DNA of 64,000 nucleotides from Nostoc sp. C052 (GCF_013393905.1 NZ_CP040272.1:6891501-6955500), one strand, 5' to 3'; counted from the first letter of the stretch, positions 33,246 through 43,144 are shown. Numbers and translations: made by a program. The notes: a model not told the origin generated them from the letters alone.

Positions 33246-35951
33246 TTACAACAAGGTATTAACAACAGAAGAAGGTGCGATCCCATTTTGGGAATCGATG
33301 ACAGTTGTGCCAGCATTTTGTTGGTGTGTCTCTTCTTTCGCTAGACCACGCAGCTTAATTAATTTAATCGCCCGACTAACGCTTTCTGGCAAAATTACCA
33401 CCAGACTGTTATCAGGAGCCATGTCTAAGCCTTTATTGATCGCTTGGGTTTCATCCAAAATTGATTCATAGCGGCTATCAGGCTTAACTTCGGTGATGCC
33501 TTGAATAATCAACTGGGCAGCTGATCCCCGTAGTCTTCCCCGTGTATCATCGTCTTCTTTGATGATGATGTAATCAAAAATTTGTGCTGCTAGCTTACCT
33601 AAAGTAACAAAATCTTCGTCGCGGCGATCGCCTGGCCCACCAATTACGCCAATCCGTTGTCCTGTAGTCCAGTTCTGCACAAAGGAACCTACAGCTTCAT
33701 AACTGGCTGCATTGTGGGCATAGTCTACCAAAGCGTGGTAGTTTCCTAAATTAAATAGATTCATTCGTCCCGGTGTTTGACTAACTGAAGCCCGGAAAGT
33801 CCTCAAACCAGCCCGAATCTGCTCAATTGTGACGTTTTGCACGAATGCTGCCAAACTTGCAGCTAAAGCGTTGGCAATCATAAACGGCGCACGTCCGCCC
33901 ATTGTTAAAGGTATATTTTCGGCTCTTTCTATCCGGTGTGTCCAATCACCTTTAACAATTGACAAATAGCCATTTTCATACACTGCCGCTACTCCGCCCT
34001 TTTGGATGTGCTTCCGCACTAATTCCGAGTCGGGGTTCATGGTGAAGTAAGCAATATTAGCCTTAGTTTTTTCTGACATGGCGGCGACGCGGCGATCGTC
34101 GGCATTGAGTACCGCATAGCCATCAGGGAATACGGCTTCCGCTACTACACTCTTGAGGTTAGCTAACTGCTCAATGGTATCTATATCGCCTATTCCTAAG
34201 TGGTCTGAGGCTACATTCAATACTACACCTACATTTGCGGCTTCAAAGCCCAATCCAGAGCGAAGAATGCCACCACGAGCCGTTTCCAGCACTGCTACTT
34301 CTACTGTGGGATCTTGGAGGATGACGTGGGCACTTTGGGGGCCGGTGTTATCACCTGCTTCTACTAAGTAATCACCGATATATGTTCCATCTGTAGTGGT
34401 ATAGCCTACTACTTTACCAGTCTGTTTATAAATATGTGCTAGTAGGCGGGTAGTGGTTGTTTTGCCATTAGTACCCGTGACGCTGAGAATGGGAATTTGG
34501 CTAGATTGCTCGTTAGGAAACAACATATCCATCACTGCGCCAGCGACATTGCGGGGAATACCGACACTTGGGGCAACGTGCATCCGAAAACCGGGAGCGG
34601 CGTTAACTTCGACAATTACGCCATCAACTTCCCGCAGCGGACGGCTAATATCCGAGGTGACGATATCAAGTCCGGCGATATCTAAACCGATAATCTTGAC
34701 AACTCGTTGTGCCAACCAAAGATTTTCGGGGTGAATTTCATCGGTACGGTCTACAGCACTACCGCCTGTACTTAAGTTGGCTGTTGCTCTGAGATAACAA
34801 ATAGTGCCCTTGGGTGGCACGCTATTTAGGGTGTAACCTTGCCTTTCTAGCAATTGGTAGCTGGTGCGGTCTAGTTCAATCTTGGTGAGGACGTTATCAT
34901 GTCCTTCGCCGCGATTTGGGTCAAGGTTGGTTTCTTCGATTAGTTCGGAGATGGTGGATCTGCCGTTACCAATGACATGAGCCGGAACCCGTTCGGCGAC
35001 TGCTACGACTTTGCCATTTACCACTAATACCCTATGGTCGCGCCCAACATAATATCTTTCGACAATAATTGACCGAGAAACCTGTCTGGCAGCTTCGTAT
35101 CCGGCTTCAGCTTCTTCCCAAGTTCTGATATCAATGGTGATCCCACGTCCATGATTGCCATCTAGGGGCTTGATGACGATGGGATAGCCGCCAACGAATT
35201 CAATGGCTTGTTCTAAATCGTCTAAAAAGTTGATTACTGTACCTCTGGGTACTGGCGCACCAGCGGCAGCGAGGATGCGTTTAGTGGCTTCTTTATCGCA
35301 AGCTAGTTCTACACCCAGAATGCTGGTGTTATCGGTCATTGTCGCCTGCATTCGCTTCTGGTTGACGCCATAGCCTAGCTGAATCAAAAAGCGGGCTTCC
35401 AGCGACATCCAGGGAATACCTCTTTTTTCTGCTTCTTTGACGATCGCTTCTGTGGAGGGGCCTAAGGAAGCGTCACGGGTGAAGTCTTTCAGGTCTTGGA
35501 TATCTTGCTCTAGTTCTGCCTTAGGATAACGGCCTCGATCAACGATACTCTGGCATAGCCGTACTGCGGCTCGTCCAGCGTAGCGTCCCGCTTCCTCATT
35601 CAGGTACTCGATGACTACTTGATAAATTCCGGGTGTGGCAGTTTCGCGGGTGCGACCAAAGCCGACATGCATACCTGCTAATTCTTGGAGTTCTAGGGCT
35701 ACGTGTTCCACGATATGACCCATCATAGTGCCTTCTTTGACTCGCATCAAAAAACCACCACGACAGCCAGGCGAACAATAGTGACCCTCCAGACTCGGCA
35801 GCGCCTCAACTAATCCTTCATAAAAGCCAGGGATTTCATTCGAGGGCATTTCGCCAAGGGTTTCTAAATCGAGGCGCATGACGATCAGTTTGTGGCGTCG
35901 AATGCTCCAATAGTTTGGGCCGCGTAAGGTCTGGATCTTGAGGATTCTCAT
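33246..35951 (-). CDS. cphA: Cyanophycin synthetase
   Basis: The 901-residue enzyme polymerises aspartate and arginine into cyanophycin, the nitrogen reserve of cyanobacteria. An ATP-grasp domain covers the first half (for example 'PIVIKPLDGNHGRGITIDI'). A Mur-ligase-like half carries the second ATP site 'LSVTGTNGKTTTTRLLAH'. The ATG at 35951 (MRILKIQTLRGPNYW) is chosen because CphA proteins start so; the longer TTG or GTG frame to 35981 adds ten residues of no known relevance. Length matches cyanobacterial CphA exactly (about 900). cphB lies 378 bp upstream on the same strand, and the usual cphB-cphA order is kept. Confidence 0.96.
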   Translation of the reverse strand: MRILKIQTLRGPNYWSIRRHKLIVMRLDLETLGEMPSNEIPGFYEGLVEALPSLEGHYCSPGCRGGFLMRVKEGTMMGHIVEHVALELQELAGMHVGFGRTRETATPGIYQVVIEYLNEEAGRYAGRAAVRLCQSIVDRGRYPKAELEQDIQDLKDFTRDASLGPSTEAIVKEAEKRGIPWMSLEARFLIQLGYGVNQKRMQATMTDNTSILGVELACDKEATKRILAAAGAPVPRGTVINFLDDLEQAIEFVGGYPIVIKPLDGNHGRGITIDIRTWEEAEAGYEAARQVSRSIIVERYYVGRDHRVLVVNGKVVAVAERVPAHVIGNGRSTISELIEETNLDPNRGEGHDNVLTKIELDRTSYQLLERQGYTLNSVPPKGTICYLRATANLSTGGSAVDRTDEIHPENLWLAQRVVKIIGLDIAGLDIVTSDISRPLREVDGVIVEVNAAPGFRMHVAPSVGIPRNVAGAVMDMLFPNEQSSQIPILSVTGTNGKTTTTRLLAHIYKQTGKVVGYTTTDGTYIGDYLVEAGDNTGPQSAHVILQDPTVEVAVLETARGGILRSGLGFEAANVGVVLNVASDHLGIGDIDTIEQLANLKSVVAEAVFPDGYAVLNADDRRVAAMSEKTKANIAYFTMNPDSELVRKHIQKGGVAAVYENGYLSIVKGDWTHRIERAENIPLTMGGRAPFMIANALAASLAAFVQNVTIEQIRAGLRTFRASVSQTPGRMNLFNLGNYHALVDYAHNAASYEAVGSFVQNWTTGQRIGVIGGPGDRRDEDFVTLGKLAAQIFDYIIIKEDDDTRGRLRGSAAQLIIQGITEVKPDSRYESILDETQAINKGLDMAPDNSLVVILPESVSRAIKLIKLRGLAKEETHQQNAGTTVIDSQNGIAPSSVVNTLL

Positions 35952-36329
35952 GGGAATAGGTAGATGGAGATTCGGAACCAAAATTCTAGTTTCTTACTGG
36001 AATTGACCGCTAAACTGTTCATGAAAAACAGTTTTTTCTTTTTACATGGTATTCTTATCATTTTTCTACGGTAAGAAATAATAAACGTGCGGCCAACCAA
36101 TTTTGGATTTTAGATTGACATTTTAGATTGTAAAGATACTACTAGGGTACTTAACTTTCTGAATTTTAGATTGACGATAGTGTAGCTAAACCGAGTCATT
36201 GAAGGTCTTTTAGATTGGTTTTGTCTACTTTCTGGTAGTATGTACCGAAAAGTTCTTTTAATCTAAAATCCAAAATCCAAAATCTAAAATTTGCGGTCAA
36301 CTCAGTGTAACCTCAGATACTCTATACCG
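35952..36329. other. Spacer between cphB and cphA with 'aaaatctaaaatcc' repeats
   Basis: Repeats of the 'ttttggattttagattg' type lie near 36100-36190 and 'aatctaaaatccaaaatcc' near 36260-36290. The cphA promoter should be here; none is obvious. Confidence 0.5.
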
Positions 36330-37193
36330 TCAGCTGGAAATTCGATGTACAGCAGGCAATACAGTCCGCTGGTACAAGTGGAAGCGATCGCCGTAGCTGA
36401 GGATATGAAGACGTAAATTATGTACGGTTAACGGTTCATTAGCGCCAACATGAGGTTCGTTGGTGTGGGTCAACTCAGTGGGATCAACAATGGTGACACT
36501 GCCTTTACCCATAACTTGTAACCAACCATCACGTTCAAACACAGCACAAGTATCTTCGTCAATGCCAATACCTAAGCGATCGGGATGAGCTGAGATCGCG
36601 CTAATCAATCGACCCATCCGATTACGGTTGTGAAAGTGTTGGTCAACGATGACTTCAGGAATAAATCCCAAACCAGTTGCCATATCCACTAGGGAACGAT
36701 TTGGCGTTTCTCCACTACCGCCGCCAGCAATCATGTGATGCCCCATCACCGCCGCTCCTGCACTGGTGCCTGCTAACGTCAGTTGCCCCGCCCTCACCCG
36801 CTGACGAATAATTTCCATAGCTGGCGTATCTGCCAATACGCCACAAAGACGCAGTTGGTCTCCTCCTGTCAAAAATACCCCACTACAGGCTTCTAAGGAT
36901 GCTTTAATCTGGGAGGCTTCACACTGTTCTCGTTCGCGGATGTCTAAAATCTCTACCTTCTGGGCACCCATTTCTTCAAAAATGCGAATATACCGACCAC
37001 CGATGATGGCAGGTTCGCGAGAGGCAGATGGAATAATTGTAATATAAGCCTTACTAGCACCGGCGCGTCCAAAAAAAGTTCGTAGGATTTCGCGCCCATG
37101 AACTTTATCTTCTGCACCTCCGATAACCAGAACGGCGGTTTTAGTTGCTTGGGGTGTCCTCATTTCTAGCGATTTAGCTTGTAATTGCGGCAT
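36330..37193 (-). CDS. cphB: Cyanophycinase
   Basis: The 287-residue serine exopeptidase cuts cyanophycin to beta-Asp-Arg dipeptides. The nucleophile elbow 'TLAGTSAGAAVMGHHMIAGG' carries the active Ser of GTSAG, and 'VFLTGGDQLRL' is the other conserved part. ATG at 37193 is preferred because 'aggagaaac' is a good ribosome site; the frame continues upstream to 37232. Length is close to the Synechocystis enzyme (about 270). It precedes cphA on the same strand; the pair lets the cell build and mobilise nitrogen stores. Confidence 0.94.
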   Translation of the reverse strand: MPQLQAKSLEMRTPQATKTAVLVIGGAEDKVHGREILRTFFGRAGASKAYITIIPSASREPAIIGGRYIRIFEEMGAQKVEILDIREREQCEASQIKASLEACSGVFLTGGDQLRLCGVLADTPAMEIIRQRVRAGQLTLAGTSAGAAVMGHHMIAGGGSGETPNRSLVDMATGLGFIPEVIVDQHFHNRNRMGRLISAISAHPDRLGIGIDEDTCAVFERDGWLQVMGKGSVTIVDPTELTHTNEPHVGANEPLTVHNLRLHILSYGDRFHLYQRTVLPAVHRISS

Positions 37194-37731
37194 TTTGTTT
37201 CTCCTGTCAACAACTTCAGGTGAATTTAACAAGGTTCGGAAGCAGCCATGATTTTTGCGCTTTGCAACTTTAGAGAGGAAACTTTTTGGAAGTTTGGAAC
37301 TGGGCTAGCCACTCTCCAAATTCTCGCCTAATGCTCGCGTTGCCTCAGTCTAAACGTGTTTGTTCCCATTCCTCAAAGCCAGTGCCTTGTTTTTCACCTG
37401 TCCACTTGCAGCAGGGCAAAATAGTCTTTGGAGGCTAGATTCCCCCTTTAGTATTGGGGACAAGCATTTAAGACTACGCTTTTTTCTGAGGCCGGCTTGA
37501 TGCATCCTGGAAGTTGTTAACTTGATATGATTATTAATTTAAATGTAGTTGTGACAACATTTAAACATAAATTAAGTAATTAGAAAAACTTTTGATCCCA
37601 TCTAAAATCCAAGAGGTCTGGTAGTTTTAGATACTATTGATAAAGTTTAACTGGAGTTTAACCCGACCTTGGCTTGCTGGTGTTTGCTAGACATTCAAAT
37701 TTAAGATTAGTGTCCTTGAATACGAATAACT
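37194..37731. other. Upstream region of cphB and trmD (divergent)
   Basis: No gene is seen. A GTA-N8-TAC motif at 37621-37634, like an NtcA site, lacks a well-spaced -10 box and is not claimed as a site. Confidence 0.4.
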
Positions 37732-38445
37732 GTGCGCTTTGATATAGTTACGCTTTTTCCTGACTGTTTTAATTCTGTTCTCAATTCTGGGCTGCTGGGT
37801 AAAGCCTTAGCCAAACAGATTGCCGAAGTGCATCTGGTTAATCCACGGGACTTTACCACTGACAAGCACCGAAAAGTAGATGATGAACCCTACGGCGGTG
37901 GTGTTGGGATGCTAATGAAGCCAGAACCTCTTTTTACCGCTGTGGAGTCGCTGCCGATTCTCCCCCGAAGAGAAGTAATTTTGATGAGTCCACAAGGTCA
38001 AACAATTAATCAACCTCTTTTGAAAGAATTGGTGACAAATTATGACCAGTTAGTAGTAATCTGCGGGCATTACGAAGGAGTGGATGAGAGGGTGCTACAT
38101 TTGGTAACTCGTGAGGTATCTTTAGGCGATTTTATTCTGACTGGTGGGGAAATTCCAGCAATGGCTTTGATTAATGGCGTCGTGCGACTAATACCCGGAA
38201 CTGTAGCCAAAACGGAGTCTCTCACAGCAGAAAGTTTTGAAGAAGGGTTATTAGACTATCCCCAATATACTCGTCCTGCCAATTTTCGTGGCTTGAAAGT
38301 GCCTGATGTCTTACTCAGTGGCAATCACGCAGCGATCGCCCGATGGCGTTACGAACAACAAATTCAAAGAACCCGCGATCGCCGCCCCGATCTCCTAGAG
38401 AAATTGAAGCAGGGGAAGCAGGGGAGTAGGGGAGCAGGGGAGTAG
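37732..38445 (+). CDS. trmD: tRNA (guanine37-N1)-methyltransferase
   Basis: The 237-residue SPOUT enzyme methylates G37 next to the anticodon to prevent frameshifting. The trefoil-knot motifs are intact: 'DDEPYGGGVGMLMKPEP', 'VVICGHYEGVDERVL' and 'SLGDFILTGGEIPAM'. GTG at 37732 is the start (GTG CGC TTT). The last 15 residues (EKLKQGKQGSRGAGE) are coded by purine-rich 'caggggagtagggg' repeats, so the C-terminus is not native-like but the domain is complete. It lies 59 bp upstream of ispF. Confidence 0.92.
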   Translation: MRFDIVTLFPDCFNSVLNSGLLGKALAKQIAEVHLVNPRDFTTDKHRKVDDEPYGGGVGMLMKPEPLFTAVESLPILPRREVILMSPQGQTINQPLLKELVTNYDQLVVICGHYEGVDERVLHLVTREVSLGDFILTGGEIPAMALINGVVRLIPGTVAKTESLTAESFEEGLLDYPQYTRPANFRGLKVPDVLLSGNHAAIARWRYEQQIQRTRDRRPDLLEKLKQGKQGSRGAGE

Positions 38446-38504
38446 GGAGAGAATAATAATTTCTAGCTCTTGACTAATGACCAATGACCAATGACTAATA
38501 ACTA

Positions 38505-38990
38505 ATGACTAAAATTCGTATTGGTAACGGCTACGATATTCATCAACTGGTGAGCGATCGCGCTTTGATTTTAGGTGGAATTCAAATTCCCCATGAACTG
38601 GGTTTGTTGGGGCACAGTGACGCTGACGTACTAACCCATGCGATTATGGATGCCATGCTTGGGGCATTATCCTTGGGGGATATTGGTCATTATTTTCCGC
38701 CTAGTGACGCTCAATGGGCAGGAGCAGACAGTCTAATACTATTAACTCAAGTAAATCAACTGATTCGCGATCGAGGTTGGCAGGTGGGAAATATTGACTC
38801 GGTAGTAGTAGCAGAACGCCCAAAATTAAAGCCGCATATTCACAATATGCGTGACAAACTAGCGGCGGTTTTAGAATTAGAACCAAATCAAATTGGCATC
38901 AAAGCTACCACTAACGAAAAATTAGGCCCCGTTGGACGTGAAGAAGGTATATGTGCTTATGCTGTTGTCTTACTAGTTGCTTCAGAGTAA
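38505..38990 (+). CDS. ispF: 2-C-methyl-D-erythritol 2,4-cyclodiphosphate synthase
   Basis: The 161-residue trimeric enzyme of the MEP isoprenoid pathway has metal ligands in 'RIGNGYDIHQL' and 'GHSDADVLTHAIMDA', plus the substrate-loop 'GALSLGDIGHYFPPSD'. Length and motifs are typical. It follows trmD on the same strand, separated by simple repeats of 'actaatgaccaatgacc' type. Confidence 0.95.
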   Translation: MTKIRIGNGYDIHQLVSDRALILGGIQIPHELGLLGHSDADVLTHAIMDAMLGALSLGDIGHYFPPSDAQWAGADSLILLTQVNQLIRDRGWQVGNIDSVVVAERPKLKPHIHNMRDKLAAVLELEPNQIGIKATTNEKLGPVGREEGICAYAVVLLVASE

Positions 38991-39088
38991 CTTTTGTTTA
39001 CTGTAGCAGTGAAGCTATTTAATCATCGTTATGATTTAAATAAGGTTATAGGAGATAAATAAACTTACCTGATTAGGAAATTAGAGCC

Positions 39089-39553
39089 ATGCAAGCTACA
39101 AACTTAGAATTGCAAGATTTAGAGCGCCCTGATGTTGTGGCACTAGACAAAGATGGGAAAATTGTTTTGATAGTTGAAGTTAAAGGTTTTCCATTTGACT
39201 CCAATCCAAAAAAGACTAAAGAAAATGCTATCTTACAAATTTTGGACTACCTAAAAGCTTCAAAAACCTTGATTACCTTTGCTATGTTTGTTGATTTGCA
39301 AAATATTTTAGTTTTTCAATGGAATGGTTATAATTTGTCAGAAATTCTTAGTTTGAACACTGGTGATATTCTTAGTTATTACGAGCCAGCATTTAATCAA
39401 AAACAAATTTTTAATCTTTATCTTACAGGTCTGATAGAAGCCTGGATAAGTGATTTTTGCTATCACTGGAAGTCAAAAATACCGCCAGCATCCAAGGAGA
39501 TAGCAGAAATAGGTTTGTCACAGTTATTAAAAGGTGGAATTACTCAACCTTAG
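39089..39553 (+). CDS. Predicted PD-(D/E)XK-type endonuclease-like protein
   Basis: The 154-residue product has a nuclease-like core: Asp15 in 'LERPDVVALDKDGKIVLI' and 'VEVKGF' with E30 and K32, matching the D...ExK pattern of restriction-endonuclease-fold proteins. The remainder ('ILQILDYLKASKTLITFAMF', 'ILVFQWNGYNLSEI') resembles cyanobacterial proteins annotated as HsdR N-terminal domains. No methylase or ATPase gene is nearby. The next gene begins just after it, which makes a two-gene unit likely. The role is unknown. Confidence 0.65.
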   Translation: MQATNLELQDLERPDVVALDKDGKIVLIVEVKGFPFDSNPKKTKENAILQILDYLKASKTLITFAMFVDLQNILVFQWNGYNLSEILSLNTGDILSYYEPAFNQKQIFNLYLTGLIEAWISDFCYHWKSKIPPASKEIAEIGLSQLLKGGITQP

Positions 39554-39559
39554 GTACTA

Positions 39560-40168
39560 TTGGCAGTGATACTTTACGTAGAAACAAACTTTTTAATGAG
39601 TATTGCTAAAGGACAGGATGAACTAGCAGAAAATTTTCTGCAAAATACACCTACCTCAGTATCCTTAGCAATACCCAGCATTTGTTATCTAGAATCTTTG
39701 GCGACTTTAGAGCAAGAAGATAAATATAACCAGGATTTTATTAGGCAATTGGACATTCAAGTTAACGAGGCTGCAAGAGATAAAACTTCACAAAATGCTA
39801 AATTAGTTGTTAATTATTTGAAACAAGCTAAGATTAGCTTTTTGCAACGTAATAATGACACAGAAAAACGCTTTTATATAGCCTTCAACAAACTTCTTGC
39901 CAAAGCAGAAGAGATTCCGTTAACGACAGAAATTATTCATGGAAGCCTTACGAGAAATATCCTTGAAAAGCATCTTATGGATAAATTGATTATAGAGTGT
40001 ATAGTTCACCATACACGCTTACATCAAGATGAAACAAAAATCTTTTTAAGTGCTAATTCTAAAGAATTTGGCAGATGTGAAGTTATAGATGTTTTACGAG
40101 ATAGTGGCATTCAGTATTTCAATAAAACTCAAAACTTCCTTGGCTGGCTACAATCTCAATCAAATTAA
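39560..40168 (+). CDS. PIN-like domain protein, partner of the upstream nuclease-like gene
   Basis: The 202-residue product opens MAVILYVETNFLMSIAKGQ, a PIN-like first strand in which Glu8 takes the place of the usual Asp. Other acidic residues appear in 'PSICYLESLATLEQ', 'LMDKLIIECIVHH' and in a weakened 'IFLSANSKEFG'. PIN domains are ribonucleases, but here some catalytic positions are changed. The start is TTG 39560 or GTG 39566; neither has a strong ribosome site. It begins 6 bp after the preceding stop. Function is unknown. Confidence 0.6.
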   Translation: MAVILYVETNFLMSIAKGQDELAENFLQNTPTSVSLAIPSICYLESLATLEQEDKYNQDFIRQLDIQVNEAARDKTSQNAKLVVNYLKQAKISFLQRNNDTEKRFYIAFNKLLAKAEEIPLTTEIIHGSLTRNILEKHLMDKLIIECIVHHTRLHQDETKIFLSANSKEFGRCEVIDVLRDSGIQYFNKTQNFLGWLQSQSN

Positions 40169-40192
40169 TTGCAGGATTTACGTATTGAAAGT

Positions 40193-41974
40193 ATGAAAAT
40201 TTTTAGACAAATTTTTCTGGCAATTAAATATTTTTGGTTGCCAATAATTTTGACTTCAGCAACAGCACTTACACTTACCGCCTGCAACCCCGCTAACTTT
40301 AAAAGTGCAGCCGCTCAAGTACCGCAATTGGTAACTGCTATTCTCAGCGATCCCAAAACCTTTAACTACCCTTTGAGTCAGGAATCTCCGAATGTTTTTC
40401 CTCTGATTTATGAAGGGCTAACTTCTGAAAACCCCATCACTGGCAAAATTGAGCCTTCTTTAGCAGAATCTTGGGAAATTTCTGATGACAAATTGCGATT
40501 TGTTTTTACCTTACGTAAGGAATTGAAATGGTCTGATGGGGAACCCTTAACAGCAGATGATGTAGTATTTACCTTCAACCAAATTTACCTAAACGAAGCA
40601 ATTCCCGCAGATGCTAGAGATGTGCTACGGATTGGTGAAAGTCGGGCTTTACCAAAGGTACGAAAAATCGATGCTCAACGAATTGAATTCACAACTCCAG
40701 AACCATTTGCACCATTTTTGGGAACTCTAGGACTACCAATTTTACCGGCCCATACTCTAGAACCATTTATCAAGACAAAAGACCAAGAGGGTAAGCCAAT
40801 ATTTTTGTCAAAGTGGGGTGTTGATACTCCTCCAGATCAAATTATCGTTAACGGCCCTTACAAGCTAGAGCGCTACGACACAAGTCAGCGTGTAGTCTTC
40901 AAGCGCAACCCCTACTACTGGCGCAAAGGGCCGAAAGGAGAACCCCAACCTTATATTGAAAGTATTGTGTGGCAAATTGTAGAATCAACAGATACTTCCT
41001 TGCTACAATTTCGTTCTGGTGGATTAGATACGGTGGGAGTCTCACCAGATTATTTCTCTTTGCTAAAGGTGCAAGAAAAGCAGGGAAATTTCAAAATTTT
41101 CAATGGTGGGCCAGCAACAGGTACAACGTTTATTTTATTCAATTTGAATAAAGGTAAAAGAGATGGAAAACCGCTGGTCGATCCAATTAAATCGCGTTGG
41201 TTCAATACTGTAGAGTTTCGGCAGGCAGTAGCCTATGCAATTGACCGACAAACAATGATAAATAACACTTTTCGTGGCTTAGGTAAACCCCAAAATTCGC
41301 CAATTTCTGTGCAAAGCCCTTATTATTTGTCGCCAGAAGAAGGTCTAAAAGTTTATAACTACAATATAGAAACGGCGAAAGAACTGCTATTGAAAGCAGG
41401 ATTCAAATATAACAACAACCAACTAATTGATGCTCAAGGAAACCACGTCCGCTTCTCATTGCTCACTAATGCTGGTAACAAAATCCGCGAAGCAATTGGA
41501 TCGCAAATTAAACAAGACCTGAGTAAAATTGGTATTCAAGTCGATTTCACTCCTCTAGCCTGGAATACTTACACAGATAAGCTGTCAAATTCATTAGACT
41601 GGGAAGTTTCTATGCTGGGTCTGACTGGTGGTTTAGAACCAAATGATGGGGCTAATGTCTGGTCTCCCGAAGGTGGATTACACATGTTTAATCAGAAACC
41701 CCAAGCTGGACAAAAACCAGTGCAAGGTTGGGAAGTGGCTCCTTGGGAAGCAGAAATTGCTAAGTTATATATTCAAGGAGCAAGGGAATTAGATTCAGCA
41801 AAGCGGAAAGAAATTTATGCCGAAACCCAAAAAATTACCCAAGAAAATTTACCGTTTATTTATCTAGTTAATGCTTTATCAATGTCAGCAGTGCGTAATC
41901 GCTTTGAAGGTATCCGATACTCTGCACTTGGTGGCGCATTCTGGAACATTCATGAAATTAAAGTAACGGATTAA
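40193..41974 (+). CDS. ABC transporter substrate-binding lipoprotein (family 5, peptide/oligopeptide type)
   Basis: The 593-residue protein has a lipobox-like signal (ALTLTAC) near residues 25-31 and the SBP_bac_5 fold, with 'ILSDPKTFNYPLSQESPNVF' and the signature 'SEPLTADDVVFTFNQIY'-like 'LTADDVVFTFNQIYLNEA'. Such proteins capture peptides or other solutes for import. The ATG at 40193 is favoured over a TTG at 40169. No permease or ATPase genes are in the window, so the transporter partner is elsewhere. Confidence 0.87.
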   Translation: MKIFRQIFLAIKYFWLPIILTSATALTLTACNPANFKSAAAQVPQLVTAILSDPKTFNYPLSQESPNVFPLIYEGLTSENPITGKIEPSLAESWEISDDKLRFVFTLRKELKWSDGEPLTADDVVFTFNQIYLNEAIPADARDVLRIGESRALPKVRKIDAQRIEFTTPEPFAPFLGTLGLPILPAHTLEPFIKTKDQEGKPIFLSKWGVDTPPDQIIVNGPYKLERYDTSQRVVFKRNPYYWRKGPKGEPQPYIESIVWQIVESTDTSLLQFRSGGLDTVGVSPDYFSLLKVQEKQGNFKIFNGGPATGTTFILFNLNKGKRDGKPLVDPIKSRWFNTVEFRQAVAYAIDRQTMINNTFRGLGKPQNSPISVQSPYYLSPEEGLKVYNYNIETAKELLLKAGFKYNNNQLIDAQGNHVRFSLLTNAGNKIREAIGSQIKQDLSKIGIQVDFTPLAWNTYTDKLSNSLDWEVSMLGLTGGLEPNDGANVWSPEGGLHMFNQKPQAGQKPVQGWEVAPWEAEIAKLYIQGARELDSAKRKEIYAETQKITQENLPFIYLVNALSMSAVRNRFEGIRYSALGGAFWNIHEIKVTD

Positions 41975-42042
41975 TCATAGGGTATTGGGAATTAGTTATT
42001 GGACTACTGAATAAATGACAAAGAACAAAGGGCTAATTACCA

Positions 42043-42831
42043 ATGACTGATGAAAAAACTTTGCGATCGCTACTCGTTGCGGTTGCTAATGGTAAAGTTA
42101 CCCCAGATACGGCATTAGACTCACTCAAAGACTTGGCTTATGAATCTGTGGGCGAGTTTGCCAAAATTGACCACCATCGTCAGCTAAGAACTGGTTTCCC
42201 AGAGGTGATTTGGGGCCCTGGTAAAACGCCTGAACAAATTGCTCAAATTATGGAAGTGATGCGCCTCCGTAATCCAGTGGTGATGGCGACTCGGATTGAA
42301 CCAACAGTTTATGCCGCATTAGAATCAAAAGTTAGCGGTTTGCGATACTATCAATCGGCGCGAATTTGTGCGATCGCTCCCTTTACCATCGAACCACAAT
42401 TTCAGGGTGAAATTGGCATTCTTTCTGCTGGTACGGCTGATTTACCCGTTGCGGAAGAAGCTGCTGTCACGGCTGAACTTTCAGGTTTCCGCGTCCAGCG
42501 CCTTTGGGATGTTGGCGTTGCTGGGATTCACCGTTTATTAAGTAACCGCCACCTGATTGAGTCAGCATCAGTGTTGATTGTCGTGGCGGGGATGGAAGGC
42601 GCTTTACCCAGCGTTGTTGCGGGTTTAGCGAGTTGTCCTGTGATTGCTGTACCCACCAGCATCGGTTATGGCGCAAGTTTTGGCGGTTTAGCGCCCTTGT
42701 TGACAATGCTCAACTCTTGTGCAGCGGGAGTAGGCGTAGTAAATATCGATAATGGTTTTGGCGCAGCAGTTTTGGCGGGGCAAATTTTGCGGACTGCCGA
42801 GAAATTGCGGTTGGCATCGGCTACATCTTGA
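42043..42831 (+). CDS. larB: Nickel pincer cofactor biosynthesis protein LarB
   Basis: The 262-residue product matches LarB, which carboxylates and hydrolyses nicotinic acid adenine dinucleotide on the way to the nickel pincer cofactor of lactate racemase and relatives. The C-terminal half is AIR-carboxylase-like (PurE fold) with 'ILSAGTADLPVAEEAAVTAE' and 'SIGYGASFGGLAPLLTMLNS'. The helical N-terminus includes 'KIDHHRQLRTGFPEVIWGPG'. larC and larE are not nearby. Confidence 0.88.
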   Translation: MTDEKTLRSLLVAVANGKVTPDTALDSLKDLAYESVGEFAKIDHHRQLRTGFPEVIWGPGKTPEQIAQIMEVMRLRNPVVMATRIEPTVYAALESKVSGLRYYQSARICAIAPFTIEPQFQGEIGILSAGTADLPVAEEAAVTAELSGFRVQRLWDVGVAGIHRLLSNRHLIESASVLIVVAGMEGALPSVVAGLASCPVIAVPTSIGYGASFGGLAPLLTMLNSCAAGVGVVNIDNGFGAAVLAGQILRTAEKLRLASATS

Positions 42832-42937
42832 GTTAAGACATTGAAGTTATATCCAATATTTCAGTAAATATCAGTACTTTATGTAAAAAATGCACTGATG
42901 CTGAAATTGACAAAACCTAACTTCTTAATCACCAAAT

Positions 42938-43144
42938 ATGAGCCACTACAGCGATTTGACATCTCAGTTACTTTGGCATTTGCCTGTAAATTTGACAGCA
43001 TTAGCACAAACAATCACCGATCCAAACGTTATGGGTCAGATGCAAAAAGCTTGGAGCCACTTTATACAAACAGGTCAAGTGTGGGCATTGTTGATTGGTT
43101 TATTCATTGGCTATGTCATTCGGAATCTAACTAGCTACGGTTAA
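42938..43144 (+). CDS. Small membrane protein of unknown function
   Basis: The 68-residue product has one clear hydrophobic segment at about residues 48-63 (VWALLIGLFIGYVIRNL) and an amphipathic N-terminus (MSHYSDLTSQLLWHLPVNLT). It lies between larB and argH, with its ATG at 42938; I recall similar small proteins in other cyanobacteria. The stretch just after is 'ttttggattttggatttt' repeats. It is probably real, but function is unknown. Confidence 0.6.
   Translation: MSHYSDLTSQLLWHLPVNLTALAQTITDPNVMGQMQKAWSHFIQTGQVWALLIGLFIGYVIRNLTSYG

Noticed and set aside
37621..37634. GTA-N8-TAC motif as an NtcA site upstream of trmD
   Set aside because: No properly spaced -10 box was found, and the motif is common by chance.
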